Assembly: GCA_003142755.1 (NCBI GenBank) | Contig: PLNK01000089.1 | Span: 242 to 40,019, forward strand | Source: Chloroflexota bacterium | GTDB taxonomy: Bacteria; Chloroflexota; Limnocylindria; Limnocylindrales; CSP1-4 | DNA: 39,778 nucleotides | Direction: 5' to 3' | Part shown: positions 8,710-16,595 of the stretch, in pieces | How the letters are laid out: the number at the start of each line of letters is the position of its first letter | Numbering within the stretch: position 1 is the first letter of the stretch | The notes under the pieces: generated by a model | What the model was told of the DNA's origin: nothing | Database searches by the model: none | Seen by the model: the letters and a program-made list of their open reading frames with translations, nothing else | Translations under genes and position numbers: made by a program

Positions 8710-9738
8710 TCAGCCGGCCACCCTCATGACGCCAGCCTGGTCGCCGTCGTCGAGGCCATCGGCGAGGGCGTTGAAGCCGCCGAGCAGCCTGATGAACTCC
8801 TTCAGCAGCTCGTCGCTGAACTGGCCGCGCATGGTAACCCGCATGACATGGAGCGCCTCGAAGGCGCTTAGGGCCGTCCGATACGAACGTCGCGACGTCA
8901 GCGCGTCGAAAGCGTCGACGATGCCGACGAGCTGCGAATCGAGAGCTATCCCCGAGCCGGCCCGACCGGCCGGATAGCCGGATCCGTCGCACCGTTCGTG
9001 GTGCTCGGCAATGATATGAGCGTACGAGGGTCGATAGCCGAGGGCCCGGACGATCATGTCGTGGCCGGACTTGACATGGCCCCGCATGACCTGCCACTCA
9101 CTCGAGTCCAGGGCCGAGGGCTTGTCCAGCACCACACGCGGAACGCGATTCTTGCCGATGTCGTGGAGCAGACCGCCCCGGGCCACATCGAGGATTGCCT
9201 CCGGTGGCCCCAACTGCATGAATCGGGCCAGGACGATGCCGTATACGGCCGTGTTGATGGCATGGGTGTGAGTAGCCAGGTGCTTCTGCATCGTGGCCAC
9301 CATGGCCCACACCAACTCATCGTCCTCGACGAGGTGGAGGGTGATGGCGTCGATTGCCTGATGAGTCAGGAGCAGGCCATCGTGATCGAGCGGGTTCTCA
9401 CGCGTGAAGATTGGCGTAAGAACCTTGGCCGCGATCGAGTAGGCGGTCTTGCTGCGCTCGATGGGGGTCATGTGCTGGTTGGCCAGAACCCTGGGCAGGG
9501 ACGCCGCCAGGGCGCCTCGCAGCAGATCGGAATCGATCTCGCGGACCAAAAACGACATGCCGCGCTGGGCCCGAGCGATTACCTTGCGCAGTTCGCCGCC
9601 CTTCATCGCATACAGGACCGGCCGGGGACCTCGCCAGATGTACAGGTCGCACGGCAGAGTCGAGATTTCGGTCAGTACCCGAGCCGGTACTGGCTCATAT
9701 CCCGGAGGGGCCGGAGTGATGAACGGCTGGGCCAACAT
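8710..9738 (-). CDS. HD-GYP domain protein, probable c-di-GMP phosphodiesterase
   Basis: A 342-residue protein. The N-terminal ~145 residues are an uncharacterised regulatory region; the C-terminal HD-GYP domain has HD at H192-D193 (GGLLHDIGK) and HHERCDGSGYP at 246-256, all metal-binding and signature residues intact. It should hydrolyse cyclic di-GMP, which normally favours motility. I chose ATG 9738; the frame is open to 9873, but that part would overlap the divergent cheR promoter. A candidate sigma-28 promoter (9776-9802) puts it with the late flagellar genes, a sensible coupling of low c-di-GMP to swimming. Confidence 0.88.
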   Translation of the reverse strand: MLAQPFITPAPPGYEPVPARVLTEISTLPCDLYIWRGPRPVLYAMKGGELRKVIARAQRGMSFLVREIDSDLLRGALAASLPRVLANQHMTPIERSKTAYSIAAKVLTPIFTRENPLDHDGLLLTHQAIDAITLHLVEDDELVWAMVATMQKHLATHTHAINTAVYGIVLARFMQLGPPEAILDVARGGLLHDIGKNRVPRVVLDKPSALDSSEWQVMRGHVKSGHDMIVRALGYRPSYAHIIAEHHERCDGSGYPAGRAGSGIALDSQLVGIVDAFDALTSRRSYRTALSAFEALHVMRVTMRGQFSDELLKEFIRLLGGFNALADGLDDGDQAGVMRVAG

Positions 9739-9775
9739 AGACGCTCTCAAGCCACAAGCTATGAAGTCGCTTGAG

Positions 9776-9802
9776 GTGTCGGTCCGCGGGAAGGCCCCTT
9801 GA
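9776..9802 (-). promoter_or_regulatory. Candidate sigma-28 promoter of the HD-GYP gene
   Basis: Read on the minus strand: TCAA (9802-9799), 15 bases, ACCGACAC (9783-9776). The -10 is the CCGAC variant also seen before flagellin. It would give a leader of about 30 bases to ATG 9738. Confidence 0.55.
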
Positions 9803-9888
9803 GCGTATGGAAACCAACGAGGGATCCGCCGGAGGCGGGCGAGGCGCCAGACGGACGCAGGGATGGGCGGCAAGCCGGCGCCAGTCGG

Positions 9889-9915
9889 TCAATTCCAGCT
9901 GGCGCCCTCCGATAC
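9889..9915 (+). promoter_or_regulatory. Candidate sigma-28 promoter of cheR
   Basis: TCAA at 9889-9892, 15 bases, TCCGATAC at 9908-9915. The ATG at 9924 begins nine bases after the -10, where transcription itself would be expected to start, so the cheR message may be leaderless. Confidence 0.6.
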
Positions 9916-9923
9916 CTACCTCG

Positions 9924-10763
9924 ATGGAGACGCCACCTCGACCCGAGCAGCCTGTGACTCTGCCCACGTTCGCTCCTGTGCTGGAGCTCGACCCCGTCGC
10001 TTACGACCGCATGGCGAGCGACGTGCGCAGCCTGCTCGGCATCGACCTGGCCCAGTACAAGCCGGCCCAGGTCTGGCGCCGGGTAAACGGTTTTGCCACC
10101 GCCAGGGGCCTGCCCAACGCCGACGCGCTGGTGGCGAGAGCCCGCCAGGATCCCAGCCTGCGTCAGGCGTTCGTGGACATGCTGACCATCAACGTGAGCG
10201 AGTTCTTCCGCAATCCGGAGGCCTGGGACGTCCTCGTGGCGCAGTACCTCAAGCTGATGCTGCTCGGCCAGCTGTCCGTCCGAATTTGGAGCGCCGGCTG
10301 CTCCCTCGGCTTCGAGCCGTTCACGATCGCCATGCTCTCCCGGGAGATCGCGCCGCACACCCCGGTCTACATCCTGGCCACCGACCTCGACGAAACGGTC
10401 CTGGCCCGAGCTCGAAAGGGCGTCTACGCCGAAGCGCAGATGGCCGGCGTCTCGCCCGCCCGTCGAGCCCGCTTCTTCCGCAGGGTCGACAACTCCTGGG
10501 AGGCCAAGCCTGAGCTTCAGGCCTTGATCACCTGGCGACGCCACGACCTGCTCCGGGACCCGTACGAGAAGCCCTTCGACATCATCTGCTGCCGCAACGT
10601 GGTCATCTACTTCACGGAGCCGGCCAAGGTGGAGCTTTACAACCGATTTCGCGAATCCCTCCGGCCCGGCGGGGTGCTCTTCCTGGGCGCAACCGAGTCG
10701 ATCCCGAACGTCCGAGCGGTCGGCCTGGTACCTTCTGGCCTGACCTTCTACAACCGCCCCTGA
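9924..10763 (+). CDS. cheR: CheR chemoreceptor methyltransferase
   Basis: A 279-residue protein that methylates receptor glutamates using S-adenosylmethionine, opposing CheB. N-terminal helical domain (about 27-90), then the SAM-binding domain with IWSAGCSLGFEPFTIAML; the usual GEEP is GFEP here. Further signatures are ILATDLDETVLARARKGVY and CRNVVIYF. The frame is open back to 9771, but ATG 9924 is preferred because a sigma-28-like promoter ends just upstream and residues before it look random. There is no Shine-Dalgarno at this ATG, consistent with a leaderless mRNA. Separated from the other che genes by unrelated genes. Confidence 0.93.
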   Translation: METPPRPEQPVTLPTFAPVLELDPVAYDRMASDVRSLLGIDLAQYKPAQVWRRVNGFATARGLPNADALVARARQDPSLRQAFVDMLTINVSEFFRNPEAWDVLVAQYLKLMLLGQLSVRIWSAGCSLGFEPFTIAMLSREIAPHTPVYILATDLDETVLARARKGVYAEAQMAGVSPARRARFFRRVDNSWEAKPELQALITWRRHDLLRDPYEKPFDIICCRNVVIYFTEPAKVELYNRFRESLRPGGVLFLGATESIPNVRAVGLVPSGLTFYNRP

Positions 10764-10963
10764 GAGCCCAGGAAGGGACCGAAGTCGACCACCCGCCGGG
10801 GGTCCCGCCGCTCATGGGCGACCGGCGCCCCTGGCTAAGGGCAGCGACCATGTGGGTGGCCGGAGCGGTCCGTGGACAACTCGTCCCGAGCTGTGGGGTC
10901 CTGCTTAAGACCATGCAAACGCCGCATGCCAGGGTACCCGTCCGTGGGCTACCCTCCGCTCGC

Positions 10964-11410
10964 ATGAGTAGCCCAACTCCCCTCCACTCCGTCACGAGTA
11001 GGTCACCTGGTGTACTCATCGTCGATGACGATGAGTACGTGCACGGTGCCCTCGAGGCGGCACTGCGAGGCCTGCGGGTCCATCTCCTGACGGCGCACAC
11101 GGCCGCAGAGGGCGAGACCCTGGCCCTCCAGTACCACCCCCTGCTCGCGATCGTCGACGTCGGCCTGCCGGACCGGGACGGCTACCAGCTGACCGCTGAC
11201 CTGCGGAAAGCATCGTCGCTGGCGAGCATGAGGATCCTGATCCTGACCGGGCAGTCGCCCGACGCGGCCGCAGCCAAACATGCCGGCGCCAACGGCCTGA
11301 TCCAGAAGCCGTTCCGGCTGCATCACTTCCTCGACCTGGTCCGCGAACAGCTCGGCAACCGCGACCACGACGAGGCCCGGCTGCCGGCCGCCCTCGCTCG
11401 CGGCGCGTAG
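10964..11410 (+). CDS. Single-domain response regulator
   Basis: A 148-residue protein with one receiver domain: acidic residues D21-D23, phospho-acceptor D65 in IVDVGLPDRDG, T95 and K115 in IQKPF. There is no output domain, only a basic/Ala-rich tail after about residue 130. It follows cheR and may be a second CheY-like protein or a phosphate sink, but the partner kinase is not identifiable here. I chose ATG 10964; the frame is open to 10814, where residues do not resemble any domain. The 200 bp between cheR and this gene hold no promoter I can recognise. Confidence 0.8.
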   Translation: MSSPTPLHSVTSRSPGVLIVDDDEYVHGALEAALRGLRVHLLTAHTAAEGETLALQYHPLLAIVDVGLPDRDGYQLTADLRKASSLASMRILILTGQSPDAAAAKHAGANGLIQKPFRLHHFLDLVREQLGNRDHDEARLPAALARGA

Positions 11411-11422
11411 CTCCCTACCCGG

Positions 11423-11445
11423 GCTCTCGTGGCACGTCCGAGAGC
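11423..11445. terminator. Candidate hairpin terminator between convergent genes
   Basis: GCTCTCG (11423-11429) pairs with CGAGAGC (11439-11445) around a nine-base loop. It lies between the response regulator (plus) and the gene downstream of fliS (minus), where a bidirectional terminator is expected. There is no T-run on either side. Confidence 0.35.
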
Positions 11446-11513
11446 AAAGCTCATCGTCTGCGGATAAGGGCACCGTCTCGTGGACGAATCGGCGGCGCGC
11501 CCGGGACCCGCGG

Positions 11514-11759
11514 TCAATGGCGGATCGGGTGGTCCTGGCTGTCGAGAACGCGAACGATTCGCTCGTCGTTGAGCAGGCGCAGCTCGCGCCGAATCTGCTC
11601 GAGCTGGCACTGCAGCGAGATGAGCAGCTCGCGGTCGTCGATGAGGATGCGCTCCAGGCGCTGCTGGATGGCCCGCACGGACAGCGGGCTCAGGGCAGCG
11701 GCCAGAGTCTCGGCCGCGACCTCGCGCTCGATGGTGCTTCCCCGCGAACCCGGCATCAT
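11514..11759 (-). CDS. Small helical protein coupled to fliS
   Basis: An 81-residue protein. The two in-frame ATGs at 11759 and 11756 sit on the fliS stop; the first overlaps it as ATGA, which decides the start. The sequence is almost wholly helical and charged, with a predicted coiled coil from about residue 25 to 75 rich in Leu, Gln, Arg and Glu (QQRLERIL, QLEQIRREL). In other bacteria the gene after fliS is often a small export chaperone such as FliT; size, position and helical character fit that, but I see no diagnostic FliT residue. Treat the chaperone role as inference. Confidence 0.6.
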   Translation of the reverse strand: MMPGSRGSTIEREVAAETLAAALSPLSVRAIQQRLERILIDDRELLISLQCQLEQIRRELRLLNDERIVRVLDSQDHPIRH

Positions 11760-12229
11760 CGCCGTGCGCCTCCTACGGCGTACACGCCGGTCTGGACGAA
11801 AACGGGCGCCGCCACGCGTGTGGGGCCGGGGGATTGCGCGGCCGGGGCATCGACGAGATCCGATGCCGGCCGTGCCGACAGCTCCCGCCACGCTTCGAGG
11901 AGGCCACGCAAGACCTGGAGCGCTTCCTCGGTTGGGTGCGGCTCCTTAGACATGTTGCCGCTGACCAGGCGTCGGAGCACGAAGTCGTACAGCTGGTCCA
12001 GCTGGACGGCGATCGGACCGGCGGAGAGGTCGAGCGAGCTGCGCAGGGCGGTCACGACCTCCTGGCAGCGGATGGACGCGCGGTGGGCCTGCTCGATGTC
12101 GTGGCGCTCCAGGAAGGCCATATGCTGAGTTCCGAAGCGAATCGCGCCCTGGTACAAGAGGACGATCTGGCCGGCACGACTGGCGCTGACCACCTGGGCG
12201 GTTCGATAGGCAGAAGTCGGATCGAGCAT
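11756..12229 (-). CDS. fliS: FliS flagellin export chaperone
   Basis: A 157-residue protein; the first ~125 residues match FliS: N-terminal YRTAQVVSASRAGQIVLLYQGAIRF, followed by four helices ending near LEAWREL. FliS binds the C-terminus of flagellin in the cytoplasm and keeps it unfolded for export. The last ~35 residues (PAAQSPGPTRV and after) are a Pro/Ala-rich tail beyond the usual length. A candidate sigma-28 promoter lies upstream at 12290-12317. It overlaps the next small gene by ATGA. Confidence 0.9.
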   Translation of the reverse strand: MLDPTSAYRTAQVVSASRAGQIVLLYQGAIRFGTQHMAFLERHDIEQAHRASIRCQEVVTALRSSLDLSAGPIAVQLDQLYDFVLRRLVSGNMSKEPHPTEEALQVLRGLLEAWRELSARPASDLVDAPAAQSPGPTRVAAPVFVQTGVYAVGGARR

Positions 12230-12289
12230 GGAGCGGGAGCCTCGTGACTTCGCTGATGGGAGGCGGGCCGTGTGGCCGTTCCGCTCTAG

Positions 12290-12317
12290 GTATCGGCTTT
12301 GGAGGGGGTGGTCTTGA
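12290..12317 (-). promoter_or_regulatory. Candidate sigma-28 promoter of fliS
   Basis: Minus strand: TCAAG beginning at 12317, spacer 16 after TCAA, then GCCGATAC (12297-12290). It sits in the 237-bp gap between fliD and fliS and predicts a leader of about 55 bases. Confidence 0.6.
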
Positions 12318-12349
12318 CCGAACGTGGCCCGCAGGCACCACCTGGAGGA

Positions 12350-12366
12350 CCGCCCTCCGAGGGCGG
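12350..12366 (-). terminator. Possible hairpin terminator after fliD
   Basis: A 7-bp GC-rich stem (12350-12356 with 12360-12366) and a three-base loop, about 100 bp past the fliD stop and just upstream of the fliS promoter. No T-run follows. Confidence 0.3.
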
Positions 12367-12466
12367 GCGTAGCCTCGATGACCGCACAGCAGTGCTCACG
12401 AGGGTGCGGACAACGAACCAGGCGCCGGCCAGCGACACAGGGCCGACGCGCGCCGGAACCAGCCGA

Positions 12467-14689
12467 TCAGCTGCTGCTCGTGGTCCCCGAGGACGAGCTG
12501 CTGAGGCCGCTCCCGGAAGAGGTGGTCGTGTAGCCAAGCTGGGCTGCAATCTGGGATGACTGCGACTGCAGGGTCGCCAGGGTCGTCTCCATGGCCGTGA
12601 ACTGAGCTTCGATCATCGTCGTGTAGTTGTCGATCATCTCCTGCCGGTCAGCTTCGCGGCTCGTGATGTCGGAGATCTCGGACGTCAGCCCGGTGGTGCT
12701 CGACTGGATGTAAGCGTGGGCGTTCGACGGATCCTCGTAGCCCTGGAGCTGGGCCAACAGCGTGGCCAGGGGGCCAGTGGCGCCGTCGAGCAGATTCGTC
12801 ACTGCCGTTGGGTCGCTGGTCAACGCCGAGGCAAGTCCCGTCGTGTCGAGCTGCAGCCGGCTTGTCGTGCCGACCGCTGCGCCGACCGCGCCCGAGTTGA
12901 CACCAAGCGCGCCCAGGGAGTTGACGGTGCCGCTACCGACCGCCTGCATGACCGTGTCGCGGAGGTCCAGGAACATCGTCAGCATCGTGGAATCGCCCGC
13001 GAGAGGACTCGCGGTCCCCGCCTTGCCTCCGCTCGTACCCGGCGTGCTCGAGGTCACGGAATCGAGCATGTCGCCCAGGCTGTTGAAGCTCGAGATGAAG
13101 TTGTTCAGGGCCGTCTGAATGGTCGTCTGATCGACGCCAACGCTAAGGGTCTCCGTCTGGTCGATTGGGCTCTGCGCGACCAGGTTGAGTGCAACCCCAT
13201 CTATGGCGGTGGTTACGGTGTTGCTCGAACTCGTGATTGAACGGCCGTCGACGGTGACCCGTGAGGTCAATCCGATCGTCTGGGCGTTGGTGGTTCCGGG
13301 TGCCATCTTCAGGGCGGCGCCCAGCGTGCCACTTGTGTCGGCAATGTCGATGGCGACAGCTCCAGTGTCCTTCTTGGCGATCAGGAGCTGGTCGTTGGTG
13401 CGGTCGATCGACGCGACGACGCCGGCCGTGGAGTTGTTAATCCGGGTGATGATAGTCGTCAGGGAATCGGTCGTGGTGTTGTAGTTGATGGCGGCGCCGT
13501 TGATCGTCAGCACGCCAGTCGTAGTCGAGGTCAGGCCCGTCAGGCCCGCGTTGTCCAGCGGGCCCGATAGCCGCGTCACACCCAGGTTCGTGGACCCGGT
13601 CAGCGTTGGATTAGTGGCGTTCGTAGCCGTCGCATTGGCGATGCCCAGCATGCCCAGGGCGTTGCTCGCGTCGCTCGCCGCTCCAAACGACAAGGAATGC
13701 TGGTGGGCGGCGCCGGACACAACCAGCTGCAGCCGGTTAGCCACGACGGAAACGTTCACGGCGGCCGTGGGGTCGGCTCCGCCGGCCACTAGCTGGCCCT
13801 GGATCGCCTGGCCAAACCCGGCCATGAACTGGTCGAGGGTCGTGGTCGAGGGATCGCCTACCGTGTAATGGACGATCTTGCCGTCGACGATGGCGCTGAT
13901 CTGGCCCGCCGTCACGTTGCCCGGCAGGTTCAATGACGCGATCGTTGGATCAAGATAGGCAGTTCCGTTGACCGTGGCGTTCTGGACGTTCGTGACGCCT
14001 TGCGAGCCCAGACCCAGCGCGGTCGCCAGGTTGCTGGTGTCGCCGCTATCACCGAAGGAGATGGTGTGCGCCGCGGTGTCTCCGCTGATGCTCAGCTGGA
14101 GCCGGCCGTTCACGATGGAGGCGCTTACGGTGCTCGAGGGGTCAGTCGCCTGGAGCTGCGACTGGAGCGCGTTTGTGAGGCTGTCGAGAACGTTTTGGAC
14201 GGTCGTGGTGCTCGGAACACCCACCGCCACTTGCACCGTAGTCCCATCGACCGTCAGATCCATGTTGCCCGCCGTGATGGGCGTGGCCAGGTTCGCATTG
14301 TTCAGCGTCAGGGCGGTGTTCACCGAGCCGGTCACGGCGGCGCCGATGGCGGCGGTCGAGGTCGCCTTCGTGGCTGTCGCCAGACGATCGACGGAGATCT
14401 GGTACGAGCCGACGGCGGCGCCGGTACTGGCAGTCGCGGTCAGTTTCGTGGTGTCAGACGAGGCGGCGGTGCGGCTTGCACCCGCGTTCGTGACGGTGAA
14501 GTTCTTGATAGCCAAGACGACGGCATCGATGGCTGTTCCCACCTGACCGTAGGCAGTCTTCTGGTCGGTGAGGTCCGTCGCCTGGTTTTGCAGGTCGGTC
14601 AGGGGCTGCTTCTCGGCTGCCACGAGGGCATCGATGATGCTCTGCGTGTTGAGGCCCGAGATTACGCCGCCGAATTGGATCGATGACAT
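12467..14689 (-). CDS. fliD: FliD filament cap protein (hook-associated protein 2)
   Basis: A 740-residue FliD. The N-terminus (SSIQFGGVISGLNTQSII) and the C-terminal helices after about 645 are the D0/D1 parts typical of the family. It caps the growing filament and promotes flagellin polymerisation. It is longer than most FliD proteins: the middle contains a duplicated domain (about 138-228 and 259-349; both have a VDG strand, a VGxPSTTT turn and a later RLQL strand), followed by a third, flagellin-IN-like unit near 390-470. ATG 14689 is chosen over the upstream open frame because GGGAG precedes it and the conserved N-terminus starts there. A candidate sigma-28 promoter lies upstream. Confidence 0.92.
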   Translation of the reverse strand: MSSIQFGGVISGLNTQSIIDALVAAEKQPLTDLQNQATDLTDQKTAYGQVGTAIDAVVLAIKNFTVTNAGASRTAASSDTTKLTATASTGAAVGSYQISVDRLATATKATSTAAIGAAVTGSVNTALTLNNANLATPITAGNMDLTVDGTTVQVAVGVPSTTTVQNVLDSLTNALQSQLQATDPSSTVSASIVNGRLQLSISGDTAAHTISFGDSGDTSNLATALGLGSQGVTNVQNATVNGTAYLDPTIASLNLPGNVTAGQISAIVDGKIVHYTVGDPSTTTLDQFMAGFGQAIQGQLVAGGADPTAAVNVSVVANRLQLVVSGAAHQHSLSFGAASDASNALGMLGIANATATNATNPTLTGSTNLGVTRLSGPLDNAGLTGLTSTTTGVLTINGAAINYNTTTDSLTTIITRINNSTAGVVASIDRTNDQLLIAKKDTGAVAIDIADTSGTLGAALKMAPGTTNAQTIGLTSRVTVDGRSITSSSNTVTTAIDGVALNLVAQSPIDQTETLSVGVDQTTIQTALNNFISSFNSLGDMLDSVTSSTPGTSGGKAGTASPLAGDSTMLTMFLDLRDTVMQAVGSGTVNSLGALGVNSGAVGAAVGTTSRLQLDTTGLASALTSDPTAVTNLLDGATGPLATLLAQLQGYEDPSNAHAYIQSSTTGLTSEISDITSREADRQEMIDNYTTMIEAQFTAMETTLATLQSQSSQIAAQLGYTTTSSGSGLSSSSSGTTSSS

Positions 14690-14746
14690 CCTGATCTCCC
14701 GGGAACGACTGTCGACCCACCCCCCGCGCAGGAGTGGCCAATCGGG

Positions 14747-14774
14747 GTATCGGCCTCGAGTGGCAGAAGCTTGA
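14747..14774 (-). promoter_or_regulatory. Candidate sigma-28 promoter of fliD
   Basis: Minus strand: TCAAG beginning at 14774, spacer 16 after TCAA, GCCGATAC at 14754-14747. This -10 is identical to that of fliS. Predicted leader about 50 bases. Confidence 0.62.
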
Positions 14775-14867
14775 GCCGCAGCACGACGGTTTGCCACACG
14801 GGTTTTCCCCGAACTTTCGCGGACGGGACAGCGCGTCCCGGGCGGCGATGGCGGCGGTCCAGGCGCA

Positions 14868-15203
14868 TCATCGGACCTTCTCCGGGGCGCGGCGCGAGTT
14901 CCGATAGCTGTTCATCATCCGGCGGGTGCTGGCCAGTCTTTCACGGAGCGAGTCCATCTCGGCCCGGAGCTGGTCTGCGGCTTCCCGATCGCAGTCGAGG
15001 ATCCGGCGAAGGCTGGCGTTCATGTCCGGCGGACGCGTCTTGGGGTCCGAGCCGACAAGGAAGCAAATAGCGGCCTCGCGTGCCTTCAGGGCAACGGCCG
15101 CGGCCTCCAGATCCGGATCTGGACGCCGGCGCATTGCGATCATCAGGGCATCTGTTGCAGCTTCCAGGGCGATGATCGTAGCGGCCTGGTGCGAGGCGTC
15201 CAT
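14868..15203 (-). CDS. Small helical protein between flagellin and fliD
   Basis: A 111-residue, probably all-helical protein with long amphipathic stretches (ALEAATDALMIAMRR; ADQLRAEMDSLRERL) and a basic C-terminus. The length, coiled-coil character and place between flagellin and fliD suggest a type III export chaperone of the FliT/FlgN kind, but there is no decisive motif. I prefer ATG 15203 with AGGTG just upstream; a GTG at 15209 would add two residues. It lies just beyond the flagellin terminator, and I see no promoter of its own, so it may depend on readthrough. Confidence 0.6.
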   Translation of the reverse strand: MDASHQAATIIALEAATDALMIAMRRRPDPDLEAAAVALKAREAAICFLVGSDPKTRPPDMNASLRRILDCDREAADQLRAEMDSLRERLASTRRMMNSYRNSRRAPEKVR

Positions 15204-15230
15204 TATCACCTGGAAGGTTTGGGCGGAACA

Positions 15231-15262
15231 GAAGGGGCCGGCGGAAACCCGCCGACCCCTTC
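15231..15262 (-). terminator. Strong hairpin terminator after flagellin
   Basis: A 14-position stem with one mismatch: 15231-15244 pairs with 15249-15262 around the loop AAAC. It lies 47 bp past the flagellin stop. On the minus strand it is followed by a short T-rich CTGTT. The position suits abundant flagellin mRNA that must be kept separate from the downstream gene. Confidence 0.75.
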
Positions 15263-15308
15263 GTTACTCTCAGTCGGTGGCTCAACCGAGGTCGAGCCGG
15301 GGACCGAA

Positions 15309-16475
15309 CTAGCGGAGCAGGGTGAGGACGTTCTGCGGAGCAGAGTTGGCCTGGGCGAGGATCGCCGTGCCGGCCTGCTGCAGGATCTGGTCCTTGGTGA
15401 AGTTGACCATCTCCGACGCGACATCGAGGTCCTTGATGCGGGACTCCGACGCGTTCAGGTTCTCCGACGCCACGCTGACGCTGGCGACGGTGTGCTGGAG
15501 GCGGTTCTCGACCGCGCCGAGGTTGCCGCGGACTGTGCTGACGTAGCCGATGCCGGTGTCAGCCGAGGTGATCAGCGCCTGAGCCGCGGCGACGATACCG
15601 GTGCCATTGGCTGTGGCTGTAGCGAACGCCCCGATGTCTGCCGCCAGGGTGCCGTAGCCCGCTGTCGTGCTGGTGTTGCTTGTGCGGGCATCGGCGAAGC
15701 CGACCAGCAAAGAGTCGACGGCATTTGCGCCGATCTGGAAGTTGGCCTGCGTGGTCGCGGTCGTGTTGATCTGCTTCGTGGTCAGGCCGGCGGCGATGTT
15801 CGCCGCGGTATCGGTGCCGGAGAGGGAGATCGTGACGCCCATTGTGTCGAAGTTGAGCGTTTGGGCGTTCGCGCCCACGGCCAGCTGCTGCATGTGGCCG
15901 CTGGTGTCGGCCAGCGTGACAACGGGACCGGCACCGCTGGTCAGGGTATACGTGGTGCCGCCCTTGGCCCCGGAGACGTCGATCTTGCTGACGACATCGG
16001 CGCCCACGTTGGCGCCAACCTGAAGACCGCCGGCCGCCTGGCCGACCGAGAGCGCGCCGGTCAGGAGGAACTGGCCGTTGAACGTTGTCGCGCCGGCGAT
16101 CCGGTTGATCTCATCCTTGAGGGCCGAGATCTCGGTGGTGACCGATGCAGCGTCGGACGAACTTACGGTGCTGTTGGCCGCTTCCACTGCCAGCTCGCGA
16201 ATGCGCTGGAGCATGGCGTGGACTTCGGTCAGGGCGCCTTCAGCCGTCTGGACCATCGAAATGCCGTCCTGGGCGTTTCGCTGGGCCTGGTTGAGACCAG
16301 TGACCTGCGCCTGCAGCTTCTGGCTGATGGCGAGGCCGGCCGCGTCGTCGGCGGCACGGTTGATGCGGAGACCGCTCGACAGCTTCTCGACGCTACTGGC
16401 GAACGCATTCGCAGTGACGTTGAGGTTGCGCTGTGCGTTCAGGGCATTGATGTTGGTGTTGATTACCATACCCAT
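15309..16475 (-). CDS. fliC: Flagellin (filament protein)
   Basis: A 388-residue flagellin. The N-terminal D0/D1 (MGMVINTNINALNAQRNL; KLSSGLRINRAADDAAGLAI) and C-terminal D1/D0 (VENRLQHTVASVSVASENL; ending NVLTLLR) are fully conserved. The variable middle (about 150-300) is rich in Thr, Ser, Ala and Gly and gives many possible O-glycosylation sites, notable since three glycosyltransferases lie directly upstream. The start has a perfect AGGAGG (16485-16490 on the plus strand reads CCTCCT). Control looks layered: a sigma-28-like promoter, and a leader hairpin that fits CsrA binding. It is the only flagellin in the window. Confidence 0.97.
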   Translation of the reverse strand: MGMVINTNINALNAQRNLNVTANAFASSVEKLSSGLRINRAADDAAGLAISQKLQAQVTGLNQAQRNAQDGISMVQTAEGALTEVHAMLQRIRELAVEAANSTVSSSDAASVTTEISALKDEINRIAGATTFNGQFLLTGALSVGQAAGGLQVGANVGADVVSKIDVSGAKGGTTYTLTSGAGPVVTLADTSGHMQQLAVGANAQTLNFDTMGVTISLSGTDTAANIAAGLTTKQINTTATTQANFQIGANAVDSLLVGFADARTSNTSTTAGYGTLAADIGAFATATANGTGIVAAAQALITSADTGIGYVSTVRGNLGAVENRLQHTVASVSVASENLNASESRIKDLDVASEMVNFTKDQILQQAGTAILAQANSAPQNVLTLLR

Positions 16476-16484
16476 GGAATTAGG

Positions 16485-16520
16485 CCTCCTAGCCTGGGAT
16501 CAGTGCGGCATCCATGCCGC
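16485..16520 (-). promoter_or_regulatory. Candidate CsrA-binding leader of flagellin mRNA
   Basis: In the mRNA sense, 16520-16505 forms a 6-bp hairpin (GCGGCA/TGCCGC) with loop TGGA, presenting A-T-G-G-A around the loop. About 15 bases downstream of the hairpin is the AGGAGG ribosome site, itself containing GGA. One GGA in a hairpin loop plus one in the Shine-Dalgarno is the arrangement of CsrA sites in the Bacillus subtilis hag leader. csrA and fliW are encoded at 20740-21425. Confidence 0.55.
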
Positions 16521-16546
16521 CGGAAGGCGTTTGCCCGCCGTGGGAG

Positions 16547-16573
16547 AAGTCGGTTCGAGGGGGCGCCACTTGA
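16547..16573 (-). promoter_or_regulatory. Candidate sigma-28 promoter of flagellin
   Basis: Minus strand: TCAAG from 16573, spacer 15 after TCAA, ACCGACTT at 16554-16547. Predicted leader about 65 bases, which contains the whole hairpin and the ribosome site. Confidence 0.58.
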
Positions 16574-16595
16574 GGCGGAGAGAAGCTTCTCGGAT

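Noticed and set aside
10905-10931. Possible sigma-28 promoter before the response regulator (TTAA at 10905)
   Set aside because: No CCGA core occurs at the required distance; the -10 would read poorly. Not supported.
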